NCBI RefSeq assembly: GCF_000002995.4
Contig: NW_025062477.1
Location: 7,102,649-7,166,648 of the forward strand
Direction: 5' to 3'
From: Brugia malayi
Taxonomy: Eukaryota; Nematoda; Chromadorea; Rhabditida; Onchocercidae
Length of the DNA stretch: 64,000 nucleotides
The notes under the pieces are model-generated. The model saw only the letters and a list, made by a program, of their open reading frames with translations. It did not search any database and was not told where the DNA came from. The translations under genes were made by a program, and so were the position numbers. How positions within the stretch are numbered: the first letter of the stretch is position 1; each line of letters begins with the position of its first letter. This document shows, piece after piece, positions 11,133-27,000 of the stretch.

Positions 11133-14100
11133 ATGGATAATATATCAGCAGACAGTAAGCCTCATTATCAGATTTCGTTTTACTGTAACAATGAAAAGTA
11201 AGTCATGTTTCTTATCTGTTATTTTCTCATATCTTGTCTTTCTCGTACGATTGTTTTTGCGCATCGTAAATATCTTTTATAGTTCTCCAAAAAGTGAGGA
11301 ATGCTTCTGATCTTGCATGTTTTTAATTCTCGTTTATTGCAGTTATCGCCATATTCCAAGTCATACTTTATCTGTACCGACTGATATTACAGTAGATAAA
11401 TTAAATATGCTCGCAAATAAAACATTGAACAACATATCTGGTTAGTACTTGACCATTTATGTTGAATAGGCTTTCGATTGGTAAATTTTCTGCCTTTCCT
11501 TCATATCTAAATTGGACTTTTAATTGGCAATTTTTTCGCCTTTTATTCGAATTCTATAAATTTTTTTTTGAATTTCGTCTGTTACACTTAAAAAGTGCTA
11601 GTGATTGATAATGGTATATAGTTATATTGGAAAGTCTTTTTATGTTCACAAGTATACATAACTGCATAACTTTCAACAATGAAAAAGAAAGTTGACCTTG
11701 TAAAATGGAAGGTCAATGACTGTTTTTACTAATTTTTTGAATTTTCCTATTACTTTGAGCAGTTCATTAATTTGTAAATGTCTTTAAAGATAAAGAGTTC
11801 GAATCAGTTGCTTTCGATTTTCTCATATCGTCTACCATTTTGCGGACGACGTTAGAGGAATTTGTCCAGGAAAATCATGTTCCAGTTGTAAGTTTCTAAT
11901 CCTAACTTATTATATTTTCACGTAAAAGTTTAGAAAACGTTCTTGCTTCATTTTTAGTCATTAAACAGTTGGTAGATTACATACGAAACTATCCAATGCT
12001 ATTTCTGAAATTGTAATGAGAATCACTTTTTCAGGAATCAGTTATCAGCATTGAGTGTATTGTTCAGGAGCCAGCACCAGAACCTGATTCTGATATTGCC
12101 TTGCTTGACTGGATTGGCGCGATTAGATGCAATGACAAGTTGTAAGCTTTCCATGTATGTATTAGTTGGTTTGATATAAATCATCGGTATTTTTTAGTTC
12201 TACAAACTTATTCAGATTGGTATAACAGTGATTTAAATTAACATTATAATTAAGTTTGCTGACTGGTTGTTGTACTAAACAGAGACTTTTTTTAAAATCC
12301 CTTCCACTTTGCTAGCATTGCATCTGCTACATATGGTGGTGAACTTGTGTTGTGGAATCATTATGGGAAGAAACTGACGTCATCAGTTTTACATGAAGAA
12401 GCTATTAAGTGTCTCGCACTTCTACCCGATCAAAAAGGTTGATGAATTTGAGATTTTCAGTTTTGAATCAAAATTACTTTAATTTAACCGCTTATTTGAT
12501 TTCATTGATTTACTACCAACTTCAATTACGAATTGATATTGGAACTTAGTTATTTATCTAGTTTCATAAATTGCATGAATTAATTTTTGAAAATAGCAGT
12601 ACTTTTCAGAGGATCGAATTGTCACCGGCGGACATGATCAAGTCCTGATGTTAAGTGATGTAGAAACACATGGATCATCCACTTTTATAAAGCCAACATG
12701 TGTATTGCGCGGTCACGAAAGAAGCGTTGAAGCTATTGCCGTGAATACCGATGGTACTCGAACGGTTTCAGGCGGTTTTGATAAAATGTTGAAAGTATGG
12801 AATACGGATAAAGGTTAAATTCTATTTTTCTATCATCATTTAGAATCGAATTTTCATTTATCATTTTATTCCATCATTTAGATGGGAAAATTATTTTACT
12901 GAGTTTGCCGAAATTCCAGTTTAGTGAATTGGAACTTTAATTTCAGTATATTTGATTTTAAAATTGTTTTATACAGATGATACGTCTACTGTTTTCGAAA
13001 AAACAAGGAGTGAGAAAACGGGAAAGAAGAAGAGAACTGATATTATCACTAAGGTATACATCACCGTTCCTTGAAGAGTTATAATGATCTGTTTTCATGC
13101 GGTTTTAAGACTCTTCAAGAATATTAGGAAAGCGAAAGGTTCCTTTTGTTTTCTCACATCACTTCATTGGAACTGTTATCTAGATTCCTATGGTTACTTT
13201 GTCTGGTCACAAGGACGCTATTGTCAGTGCAGTTTGGTCCCCTAATTCTGCAAAAGAAGTGTTAACAGTTTCATGGGATCACACGATATCCATCTGGGAT
13301 TTGGAACTAGCAGGTATGGTATAGCTTAAAGAAACTATTTACTAGTAACGTATTCTGCTTAATTCATATCAGTAATGCATGTCCTTAAATAGTAATATTA
13401 TAGAAATTAGAACTGCTGTTAAATGTGATAAGTGACATAATGAAAATACAATCACTAGAGCTTTTAATTTTATCAGAAGCGATGTAATGTCATTCTACAC
13501 TTTCAGGTCAGATAAATACTTTAGCAGCAAAGAAGGCGTTCACAAGCATTTCAGTTTGCTGTTCAAGTGGCATGCTCATAACTGGTTCAGTAGACCCGGT
13601 TGTAAGGTTATGGGATCCACGAAGTCATGGTACTTTTAACAGTAATGAATTTTTAGTTCAAATTGATTAACGCAACAAAAATTTACATACAGTAAATGAT
13701 TCTAGTATCTGTAATTGTCTATTTATTTAACAATTTGTATCTTGATGCAAATTTAGAAGGGACATTAGTGAAACAGTCATTTATTGGTCATTGCGGTTGG
13801 ATCTCATCTGTTTTTTGGAACAAAGTAAAAGAAAATCTCTTTATTTCCGCCAGTTTTGATAAAACAGTAAAAATGTGGGATGTAAGGTAATCTTTTTTCT
13901 GATACATATTTAAAGATATATAATTATGATTTTTATCATATTCCAGCTGCAGATTATAAGATTCCAACCTCATTCTTCATATACATAGTACTTTTGCGAA
14001 TTTTCCCTATACTCAAACAAATTAACCAGACAGGCGAATTAGTCGACTTTGTTTTTTTTTTTTTTTTTTTTTCACTGAAAGTAGTTCCGGAGATTTACAG

Positions 14101-14233
14101 AAGTAACAAAACTCCTTTGTACGATCTCGTTGGCCACAGCGATCGTATACTATGCTGTGACTGGTCAGTGAACGAATTAATTGTGAGTGGTGGCGTGGAT
14201 TGTACAATGAAAACATATCGAAGGAAAATGTGA
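11133..14233 (+). CDS. WDR12: WDR12 (Ytm1) ribosome-biogenesis WD40 protein
   Basis: Nucleolar subunit of the PeBoW/Nop7 complex needed for 27S-to-25S/28S pre-rRNA processing and 60S assembly (established for the family). Eleven exons: 11133-11197, 11343-11440, 11790-11887, 12035-12141, 12316-12437, 12610-12813, 12977-13053, 13184-13313, 13507-13629, 13757-13886 and 14101-14233. These give 428 residues; human WDR12 is about 423. The N-terminal NLE domain covers about residues 10-85 ([17 protein letters not shown]). WD repeats follow ([24 protein letters not shown], split here by rule: [10 protein letters not shown] and [49 protein letters not shown]). A basic linker, KTGKKKRTD, lies between the middle repeats as in the family. 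A strong acceptor GTGTTTCAG ends about 9 bases before the ATG and may be the spliced-leader site. AATAAA signals lie at 14330 and 14345. Complete and intact. Confidence 0.95.
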
Positions 14234-15004
14234 AAGTTAATCAGTCGGTGATAATTTGAAACAAAATTATGAGCAGTGATATGCATAAAAAAATTATTAA
14301 AATCGCACTTGTGGGATGGTACTTTTTTTAATAAAAGTTTAAGGAATAAAGTAAGATAACTGCTCAATTATTCCTGTCGTTTCTGGATTATGCAATTAGA
14401 GGATGCTCAAATATTGGAAAAAATGTACTAACATTTGTCTTCTTATATTTTATATGATATTGTTATATTCTTCAATTTATACGTTTCCGGTGCTTATGTA
14501 TATTTTGTTAAGTTTCTGAAAAATAAAACATTATCAGTCAATTATTTTCTTAACTTTTAAAAGCTGTTTTTGTCCAAAGCATATTTCTTATCCATTTTTG
14601 TTCGGTTTCATGGTTCTATATAGTCTATATTTATATGTTCTAGTTCTAACATCATAGTGAAATTTTAAAACAGTTGCGTTTTCAGATAACATTAGGTTGG
14701 CGAGGTTATATATGATTGGCAAGCTTGAATAAGAGTTGTTGTTGATAGCAACCAGATGTTACTCAAAAAAGTATTCCACGCTATGAAGTATAGGGAGAGT
14801 AATTTATTCGCGACTGTTGAAATCTCATAATGTATGTTATACCAAGACAAGATTCTAGCAGTCATCTCTGTGTGCTGACTGTTGATGGAAGATTTTGATG
14901 CGGACTATTTTCCAAACGAAACAGTATTCAAAAGTTGAATTTTTTAATGGAATTATTTCAGGTTTTTTAAATTTTCTACTGGTGATACACAATAAAGAGA
15001 AGTC
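14234..15004 (+). other. WDR12-CIR1 spacer
   Basis: Holds the WDR12 3' UTR, with two AATAAA signals within about 120 bases of the stop. About 45 bases before the CIR1 ATG is an ATTATTTCAG|G acceptor that looks like a spliced-leader site. The 771-bp distance is longer than usual inside nematode operons, so co-transcription is only a possibility. Confidence 0.5.
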
Positions 15005-17818
<2,814 letters not shown>

Positions 17819-19132
17819 GAATTGGAAGGAACATTTTAGTGAACAATTGTTTTGCTTTCGGTGAAGAAGTATTTTTTTTTTACTAAAAATTGTTTCCATG
17901 AAATATTTTACTCTCCGTAACTCGCTTTCTGTATGACTTTTTTTAAATAAGCTCATGGAGTTTAACGAAAGTGACCTTCATTCTTAAAAGTTAACATTAA
18001 AGGGCAGCTTGAATTGAACCAGGAGCACTGATAAATAGATAGATAGGTCCCATCCTCGCAAGAATACCCGCACAAAGCGGTATGGAATTTCTGAAATTGT
18101 TCTTCATTCTGATACTGTACTTTTTTATTACACAGTGGAATTCTTCTGTAATAATGATTGGTGACAGTTCCTCATATAATACATGAAAGCCTTCAACGAA
18201 CCCAATAAGCAGTTAGTAAATAGTTTGTTGTCATCTCTATGTTGATGGAGCTGATTATTAATGCGTGAAGGTACTTTTAGATTATTTAATTGAAATTTGA
18301 TTTCTTTTCATTTATCAGAGGATTGGATATATGATTCTTTGGTAGCACTGGGTGAAAAGTTCATCGAAGCAATTTTTATGTATTCTAAAGCCTTTATAAG
18401 CAAAGGCTAAATGTGCTTTATTGATATTTTTTGCTGTTGTCTGCTTAACATGAATAAATATTGACAAACAGACTTAATTATCAATGACAGTTTTTTTCCT
18501 TGTTCTATTCTTTAAGGCTTTATTCATGTGAATCTTTAGGTGCAGTCTGCTCTGGAGCAGTATTATTGAGATTTTGGAGGGTATATTATTAGCAGACATT
18601 CCGTAGTACGCTCTTATTTTCTTTGACTTTCTTGATGAAGTTTTGGATTTTGGTTGTATTAAAATTTGTTGCTTTTTTTCTCTTCATTAAGCCTTGTACA
18701 TATGGCTTCATATTGTTGAAGTGAATAAACATAATGAAAGTGAAGGAAACAAGCCTCTGAAGACGAATTTCAAAAATCTGTGATCCTTAAAGAAGGATGA
18801 GTCTTTATGAATGATTGTGAGATTGTGAGGAGGGCTAACAGAGATGCTGAGCCTAAGAACAAGGACGAGTAAGAGTATAAAAAAGGGCCCGGTTGTGGTT
18901 TAGTCTTGTCAGTTAGGTCTTACTGAGTGTCAGACTTGGTAAGCTTAGCTAAACTGAATCAAACAGCAATTCAGTGCCTTTTCGTCTTCAATCCTTCCTT
19001 GGATATGAGATGAGCAAGCCTAGTAGTGGTGGTGGTGCCGCTGGGTCTAACTGCTTATCGAGCTAATATTCTTGGAACCCGCAGAAGGATAACAAAATCG
19101 ATTCTAATTTTCAAATTTGAAAACCGACGAAG
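17819..19132. other. CIR1-tetraspanin spacer with the tetraspanin promoter/5' region
   Basis: No gene was recognised. The last 300 bases are less AT-rich than the surroundings and contain CCCGCAG at about 19084, 49 bases before the tetraspanin ATG, a possible trans-splice acceptor. A small duplication GATTGTGA occurs near 18830. Confidence 0.5.
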
Positions 19133-21557
19133 ATGGTGGAAGGAGGCATTATTCTTGTCAAATATTTGCTTTTCCTTGCTAACTTCATTTTATTGGTAAG
19201 TTAATGGTTGAATATCTTAATTTCTGCTTTATCTATTTATTTCACATCACTTTACCATACTCATTTCCAGTTCAATATGGTGCGTATGGCATTTGTGATA
19301 AGATTTATTTACTGAAAATCATTTGACACCGCTGAATTTTATTTAAAATTGATGAAGTGATGTTAAGTGAAAAAAGTTTCCTTAGCGTAAATAATGAGAT
19401 CAGGGAAAAGAAATTCTGCTAAACAACTAAGTCATTGATTGTCAACTATTTTTAAAGCTTCCTTTAAGATCAAATTGAATTTGTAAATAGGTTCGCTCTT
19501 ACAATGAGTAATGAAGTTCTTTTGAATGGATATGGGAAACTCTGTTCAAAGAAAGCAATGTTTTCAAGAATAGATCAGTTCATGGAAAAAATCTCTAATA
19601 ATGAAGATATATGAAAATAATTGTATTGGTTGATGGAATTAGGACTAAAATTTGGGGAATTCAATAATGTAATCAAAATAAATTAAGTTTCGAAATCAAA
19701 TCTACAATGAGCAAACATTTGAAAATGAAGAATTCACATTACAACAACATTTTTCAGCTGATAGCTTATCTCACTTATGCAAGATACTATTAAGTGCATT
19801 GATTAAAAAAAGATAAGACATAAAAGATAAGACAAAGCCTTCAATAAAGAATTATTCCTTACTGATTTAATCATATTACAGAAGTACTCGAAAATTAATT
19901 TGCAGCATTAAATTTAAAAAGATCTGAAAGAATTTCTGAGCAATCCATTTAATGCATTTTTACTTGATGGATCAGTAGTATTGTGGACATCCGAAATTTC
20001 TCATATTGGAAAGACTTTATGCAAGGCATCGTATTATTACTGGAAATAAACCGAATGATTTATTCATACTGAGAGTGACTGAAGCGGAATTGTTTCATCC
20101 CATACTTCTTATTGATTTAATATGTGTGAAAAATTGCTTCAAAATTGGCTGTATGTATTATGATGGACGAAATTCAGCTGAATTTCAAGCTTTCCACAAA
20201 GTTAATTAATTGCTGTATGGAAAAGTCTGTTTTATTAATTATTGTGATGTTACAACTAATTTATTTTTATCCGTTAGAAAGTTGGAGGTTTTAGAACGTT
20301 TAATGATTACGAATAGTAAATTAACTATTTATCATAGATCGCAAGTGAAAAACGAAAATGAATCACTCAGAAATAACAGATTCAAATTGAAAGTCATCAA
20401 ACTTTCTGTGAGTTATTAGAGAAGAATAAATCTTTAACAGCAGATGTATTCTGTACCTTTTTGCAGTTTTAAACTTTCTATATTATAATTTTAGGTAGGT
20501 GGTCTAGGTCTAGTAATTGCGGGTGCGGTACTACAGTTCAAGTATACCGGTTTACTGGATATATTGGGAGATGAAAGATTAGCGACACCAATATTGCTGC
20601 TTGCTGCTGGCGCACTTTGCTCCCTCTTGGGTTTTTTGGGATGTTGCGGAGCAATTCGAGAGAATTATTGCTTAACGGTAAGCTTCGCTGTTCTCCTAAC
20701 TCTGGTACTGACGATTGAAACAGCTATTGCTATCGCGGCTTACGCATTACAGGAACCGCTTCAGGTTAGCAGTTTATGGGAATTTTATAATTCTAAAAGT
20801 TATTCTAAAGACTATCCTTTTCCAAAATATTAGTTTTCATATTTAAATTCAAATTCACAAAGGGTAAAATTTCCGCATCACTCGTCCTACAAGTAAACTA
20901 AATAATCGATGTGAGAAATAGAAAGAAAGCAATTAGAGTATGATTACGTTGATATATTATTTAAAAGTTTTAGGCCTCCTTATCGCAACAATTAACGTTG
21001 GGTTTACAAAGGTACAATCGTTCAGCAGGTGTTCGGATGGCTTGGGATCAAACTCAAAAACAATTTGCATGCTGTGGAGTGCACAATTTTACAGACTGGA
21101 ATACTCCGCCAGATTCATGTTGTATTCAGGTTTTACCTGGTTGTCGACTGATTCATCAAAATTTACAACCTTCAGGTTTCCCTAACGACCATTTCTTCGC
21201 TTTCATAAATTAATTAATCATCAAAAACTTGAAATTTTGAACTCTAATTCTCGATTGGAGCGAACTACACGTAAGTAATGACGATTTTATTAGGAAAACT
21301 CTTTCTTGTTAATAATTTCAATATATATTCTCTTTTAATATGTAATTTAAATGTGGAAAAAGATAGCTTTATTTTAAGAATTTCCTGAATGCATCATTTC
21401 AGGTTGTATGGAACGTTTAGAGCATTGGCTGATCTTAAATGCAGCAATGGTTGGAGGATTTAGCGCCATTGTTGGCTCATTACAAGTAATCGGGATTTGT
21501 TTTGCTTGCTGCTTGTCCAAATCGATACTAAAGGACTTTCACGATTCCTATTACTAA
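19133..21557 (+). CDS. CD63-like tetraspanin
   Basis: Four-pass membrane scaffold protein of the tetraspanin family. Exons: 19133-19195, 20495-20764, 20974-21175 and 21403-21557; total 229 residues, typical for the family. The start MVEGGIILVKYLLF and the motifs ENYCLTVSFAVLL, FACCGVHNFTDW, PDSCCIQ and GICFACCLSKSI place it near CD63 (in C. elegans probably tsp-7, from memory). Four membrane segments are visible: about residues 10-38, 55-80, 88-112 and 190-217. The large loop has the CCG signature, a second CC pair and two further cysteines (PGC, SGC), six in all. The tail ends DFHDSYY and lacks the GYxxM lysosomal sorting signal of vertebrate CD63, so its trafficking may differ. Intron 1 is 1.3 kb; the open frames in it (20006-20419) look like noise. 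Confidence 0.92.
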
Positions 21558-24010
21558 CTAACATTAACAGTGTTACATTTTCTCTCTCATTGATGATCCT
21601 TCCTTTAGATCAATCCACATTTCTATCAGACATTCTGCTCTTCTTAATAACATAATTATACCAGGAGCAAATGTAGATTACTCAAATAAGATAAAATTAA
21701 AATATTTTGGAATGAATTCAAATTATATTTGTAAGTACTCGAGAAATACGAAAGTGTAAAACTGAAATAACAAGTCATGCTTGCAATGATATGATCTGCA
21801 TGTATTCGATATGAATGAAATAAAATCTGAGCAGAAAAATTACGCAAACGTCAGTATGATCCATGTGGCAATTAAATGAAACGAAGTAGAAAAAAAAACC
21901 AATGGAACTTGTAGAATTAACTCCAGGATTTCAAATAAATAATGAGCAGGAATTATGTGTACGACAAAAAAGATATGTATTCATTTTTTTTCTTTTCTTT
22001 CACTAATGTATTTTTTGAACACTTCATAAATTCAAGTGAAAATCACTGTACAAAAGAAAAATTAGAAAGATGAAGCGATGGTGAAGCCAGCAAAATGTGC
22101 ATTAACTGATGAAAAAAGAGAGGAATAAGGAAAGAAATACCCTGCTTGGTAAATGGAGAATAAGTATAAGTTAAGTAATAGCAATGATGATAATGAAAAA
22201 GGGAAGAAGATACCTTGGATAGAGCTGTGTCAACTACATACGCATTCGTACGCTGGATGGGCCACTTTTAACATTTGCCTCAAAAATGTGGTCATTCTTT
22301 GTTTTGTTTATACTTGACCTTCTAGGTCAGTAATTTCATTTTAGATGGCTCATCCTGTGCACATAGGAAGCAAGCAATAAAAGCACAAAATAAACTGAAA
22401 TTAGCACCCATTCTTGTAATAGGCAATAATAGCAAGATTTTTTGCCAAATTTTTCAGTCCTAAATTAAAAACAAATTCCAAAAAATAAGGATAAGCCAGA
22501 AACATTGATGAATAGAACTTGATGAACGAATTTTACTAATTTTCAAGCAAAATATTTAAATTCACTTCTTATTTCTTCATCTCGCACTAGTAGTTTCATT
22601 TTCTGGTTTGGTGATTAACAGGACATCCAGTCAATTTTTCCCAAGAAATTGGAATTTGTTAGTAGATGAACCCCTGACAAAAAAGCGAATTTCACTTTGT
22701 AAAATATAATTATGTCTAAAGGAAGAGAAGTTAAAAGCCAAGTTAAAAGCATTGCCAGCATTAGAGAAAGAATAACAAATCCGTGATATACATAAATTTG
22801 CATAGCATAACACAATTCGACACAAGAACAACTAATCAAAGTGAAAACATGGCTTACTATAAAAACGTTCCGTGAACACATATTATATTAAAAATCAAGA
22901 TAGTGCTACCAAGAAATATGCATTAGCTTCAATTAGAAAGTTAGATAAAAGTAACTCAATCATTTCTTCTAAAAGACTATTTCACTACTGTGATAAAAAA
23001 ATCATCATGCTCCACGATTACTTTCAATTTCTTAAAACCGTAAGTATGATAAGACTTGTCAAAAAAAAAAACACACAGGTAATATATCTTTGACATCTAC
23101 TGTAGTGGAATTCTAATTCAAACAAGCCATGTCCTGCTTGAAAAATGAGAATAATTAGGTATATCACCACCACAATTATTCTTCCACTAATCAATTAGAA
23201 ATAGAAAAAAAATATAAAATTTGAATAATTCGTTATAAGAAAAGCTCAGAATCTTTATAAATAAGAAATTTACTTTGGAGAACTCTGTATATCTTTGGTA
23301 TAGCTATTCGCACAACTTCGTTCATTTCAGCAAATCTTTTCACTTCTTTTTCTGGCAGTGATTTAAAGATGAATTTATAGTTTGATTAAATTAGAAAATG
23401 ATTACTTGAAAAGAAAAATCTGTCCTATTCTTTCTTGAATTAACTGGAATATTGCTTCTCTAAATGATAGATGACTTAGTATGAAATCAAAATTTTTTCC
23501 TGAAATTCCGGGCAAAAATTTTTCAAATTCTGTTACTTCTCTAATTCTCTGAATACTGCTCAATACCTTTAAAACAGTTTTAAAATAAATGAAGGAAAAC
23601 CGCGAACTGACATTTTGAACACAGCTGGTTTCCTGCAACTAAACAATTATTCTTCCACTCATCAATTTCCCTTCCCATCTCTTCTCATCCTCTTAAAAAA
23701 AAAAGGAAAAAAAAAAAACCAACGCCTTCTTCATTGCTCATCCGTACGGATAAAATACCAGTTTGAATTTTTTAAATTTTGACTAAAGCAAATTTCAGAG
23801 ACATGATGGAAAAATACAAAAATAACAAGCATCAAAAGAAAGCATAAAACAAATCACATTTTGAATGACTTTTGTGAAGCAGAAAGTTTATAATGAATTA
23901 TTAACAAATTTCAGAATAAAAGTAAAATTCTATCAATGTTCATCAGAGGTTAGTAGTAGTGAGGTTGGAGGTGAGGATATCAGGGCACAGGAATTCTAAA
24001 TACCGAATTT
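21558..24010. other. Convergent intergenic region between tetraspanin and second Frizzled
   Basis: Holds the 3' UTRs of both neighbours, which point toward each other. I saw no supported exon. Minus-strand open frames at 22615-22881 and 23402-23638 have no acceptor-donor pairs in phase with a gene. A candidate extra Frizzled exon near 23940-23995 would need an intron of only 36 bases. Confidence 0.5.
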
Positions 24011-27000
24011 CTAATGAACAATAGTGGGTACCTGAGATCGACCATGTACAATCCTAGCATATGCTTGTGAATAACTACTCAATGTTTTACTGCTACATAC
24101 CCATACAGCACATGTTATGCCGACCACAAGTTCCATTAAATATTTGAAAAAATAAATCAGTAAATCCGGTGGTCTAACGTCTGTTTGAGATACACACGTT
24201 TGACGTGGCTGCGCAAAACCAAAAGCAGCGCGATCAGGCCTCGTACATCGGATAGCCAACCAATTAGCCAACCAGCTTTCCATCATAAATGCTTCATAAA
24301 CAATACATGCAGCACTAACCATTGTTGGGAGGGTATACATAAAAGCAAATGCTGATATTCGGAGCATCAATTTCTCCAATTTCCGGATATTTTGATCAAT
24401 ATCACTATGTTTGAATTTAATGTAACGGCGTATCCGAAGCATTGAAATAATGCCACATCCCAATAATAATAAACCAAGTGCTATAATTAGAAACCAAGAA
24501 AATTTTTAAATTTGGAATTATTTACGATCATTAGCGGTGTTACTGTTATATAGCGAAGGAAGATTTGTTTCACGAGTTAAACATCTCATTTTAAGCACAT
24601 CTCATCTTAGGTAGCGCGAAATATGATTTTAATTTACATTTGTCAGAATTGAATGATTAAAATTTCATCCCGAAACAGTTGTAAAGTAATAATTAACAGA
24701 AGAAAATCTAAGGATGCTTTCATTCCTCATTTAGTAATATATTAATCCAACGACAAAGTTTAAAAATAGGGTAACTTCAAATCTTTAAAGTATGCACTGA
24801 AAATGAAAGAAAAAAAAATTGAGAATCACTCACCGATGCACACGAACATTGGCACAAAAACAAAATTGAAAAGAGCTGATGGTCTCAAATTTCCTACTGA
24901 ACAAATTCCAGTGAATAAATCACCATCGATAGTATTCGTAACAAGAATAATAATTGCTAGAAATGCTGGGATGCCCCAGGCAAGAACATGGAAATATGAG
25001 GCTAAGCTTTCAATAGATTCCTGCGCCCATTTTAGATTTGCTGCCAAAAACCAAGCTAAACATAATATCACCCACCATACACCACTAGCTACGCTGAAAA
25101 TATTGAATTTTTTTTAATTTTATTTAGCATAAATAGAATTCCTTGTACTAAATTTGTTTGCCATGTAAATAATTTGTGAGAAAGTTGCCAAAGTTATTCC
25201 TATCTAAACGTAGACGTTTAAATTACATGCCCATTTAAAAGAATCACACTATTTACTTACAAAATTTCTGAATATAGATTTTCGAAAAAAGCAAATCCGA
25301 CAAAGTGAAATTAATTTGATATTAACAAATATCGGATTAATCTATTAGTTATTTAAGCCGGATGATCCGTAATTAAGGCTATTAATGAAACTAACCTGAA
25401 ATAATAATGTGTGACCGCAATAACAGTACATGAGAAACTGTCGATACCTTGAGAAACGAGTGGACTGTTACTGGCTGAAATGGCGGAGCAGGATATTTTA
25501 TCCTCTGCAACCAAACCAACCATATAAACGAGTGATATAAACAGATAGCATAATGCTAAATAATGGATAGGTCTAACTGGATAAGGGAAACGTGCCATAT
25601 CGATTGAGAATGTTAATACTGTGAACAGTGAGCTGGCACAACATGCTACTGCCCAAGCACCTGAAAATTGAAGACCAAAGAATTTCTGGGACTGTCAAAA
25701 GAGCTTAGTTTTCATGATATGTCCCAGACTTATCCATTAAGCTCTGTTTTGTTTTTCAAAACATCAATCGAGAATATGAAGTGATAACCAAGCAATATTT
25801 CTTGATTGGTCAATAACCATTCTTTAACGCAAGATTTTTGGTGACAGAAACTGAAAAAAAAAAGACGTTATAAAGTGACCAACCTGTCCAAAATCGTAAA
25901 TATCGTCTTATTCGAGTGTCGAAAAACATTGGTACTAAATTATCAGCAGAACACGGCAATGAGCATTGCTCCAGTGTGGTATTCGAAATTTTCAAAGAAT
26001 ACCTTGATTTACTAATAACCTACAAAAATATTAATTTGATCAAGGAATGTTTATTTCTATAGTACTCTTGTCATTTTAGAGGAATTCATTCTTTTTGTAA
26101 CTGAAAAACTTTCCCTTAGAAATATTAAATATTGAAAAATTAAAATAAACTAGAGATAATGAAATCAGTTTGTGCTTCTGACTTAAAGTAGTTTTTGTTT
26201 ACAACAAAAATAAAAGAGATTCATTCGTTTGCGAATCACCGTTACCTGCATGGTATGAGGGCATTCAATTTGTGTAATCGAAGTTCCTGATCGTGAATGC
26301 GGTGCCTCGGTGCTCGTATCCGGCTTATTTTCCCCGACACACATGCCATCTACGGGAAAACGCTCGCACGCCAGCAAAGGTGGCCACTTGAAGCCAAATT
26401 TGTTCATTAAATTTTCACATCCATTTTTGGCAGACAAACAGAGATGCCGGCATGGCGGTATAGGACGTTCGAGCACAGTGCATACAGGTGCATATATGGT
26501 ACAAAGGAAAAATTTCAGATCCTCGCTACATTTCACCTGGAATCTTTTCTTTATTTGAAAGTTTTATCAAGAAAAAAATTTTTGGATTTGGAAGGCTTTC
26601 CCCTTTACTGACTAACTCAGCGGTGATAAAGGAAAACTATGAAGAATTTTGAATGTTCTCAATAGTGAACCAATTAGTAAATTTTACACTTCTGTGTACT
26701 ATGAATTGAATTTATCTATTCTGGTAGAGAATTGTGCTTTGCAATATCAGTTTATTAGTTGAAGAACTCTTGGAACTTTATAAATTATGAAAGACTATTG
26801 GAAAAATCGACTTTCAAGAAAAGACAAAGACAAACTAAAGGCTAACAGTTTTCACTTTTATTCACTGGTGCCCTTTGTGCTAAAAACAATTACTTTACTT
26901 AATTATTTTTATTAAATAAAATTAGATTAATTAAACAATTAAATAGAATTATATTAATTATTTGTAATAACAATTGCTTGCTTGAAATAACAATTACTTG

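Noticed and set aside
20006..20419. Two consecutive plus-strand open frames inside tetraspanin intron 1
   Set aside because: No splice context, no domain and out of step with the tetraspanin exons; probably chance.
23940..24034. Possible additional last exon of the second Frizzled (acceptor at 23996)
   Set aside because: It would require a 36-base intron, shorter than expected; reading through to the stop at 24011 is simpler.
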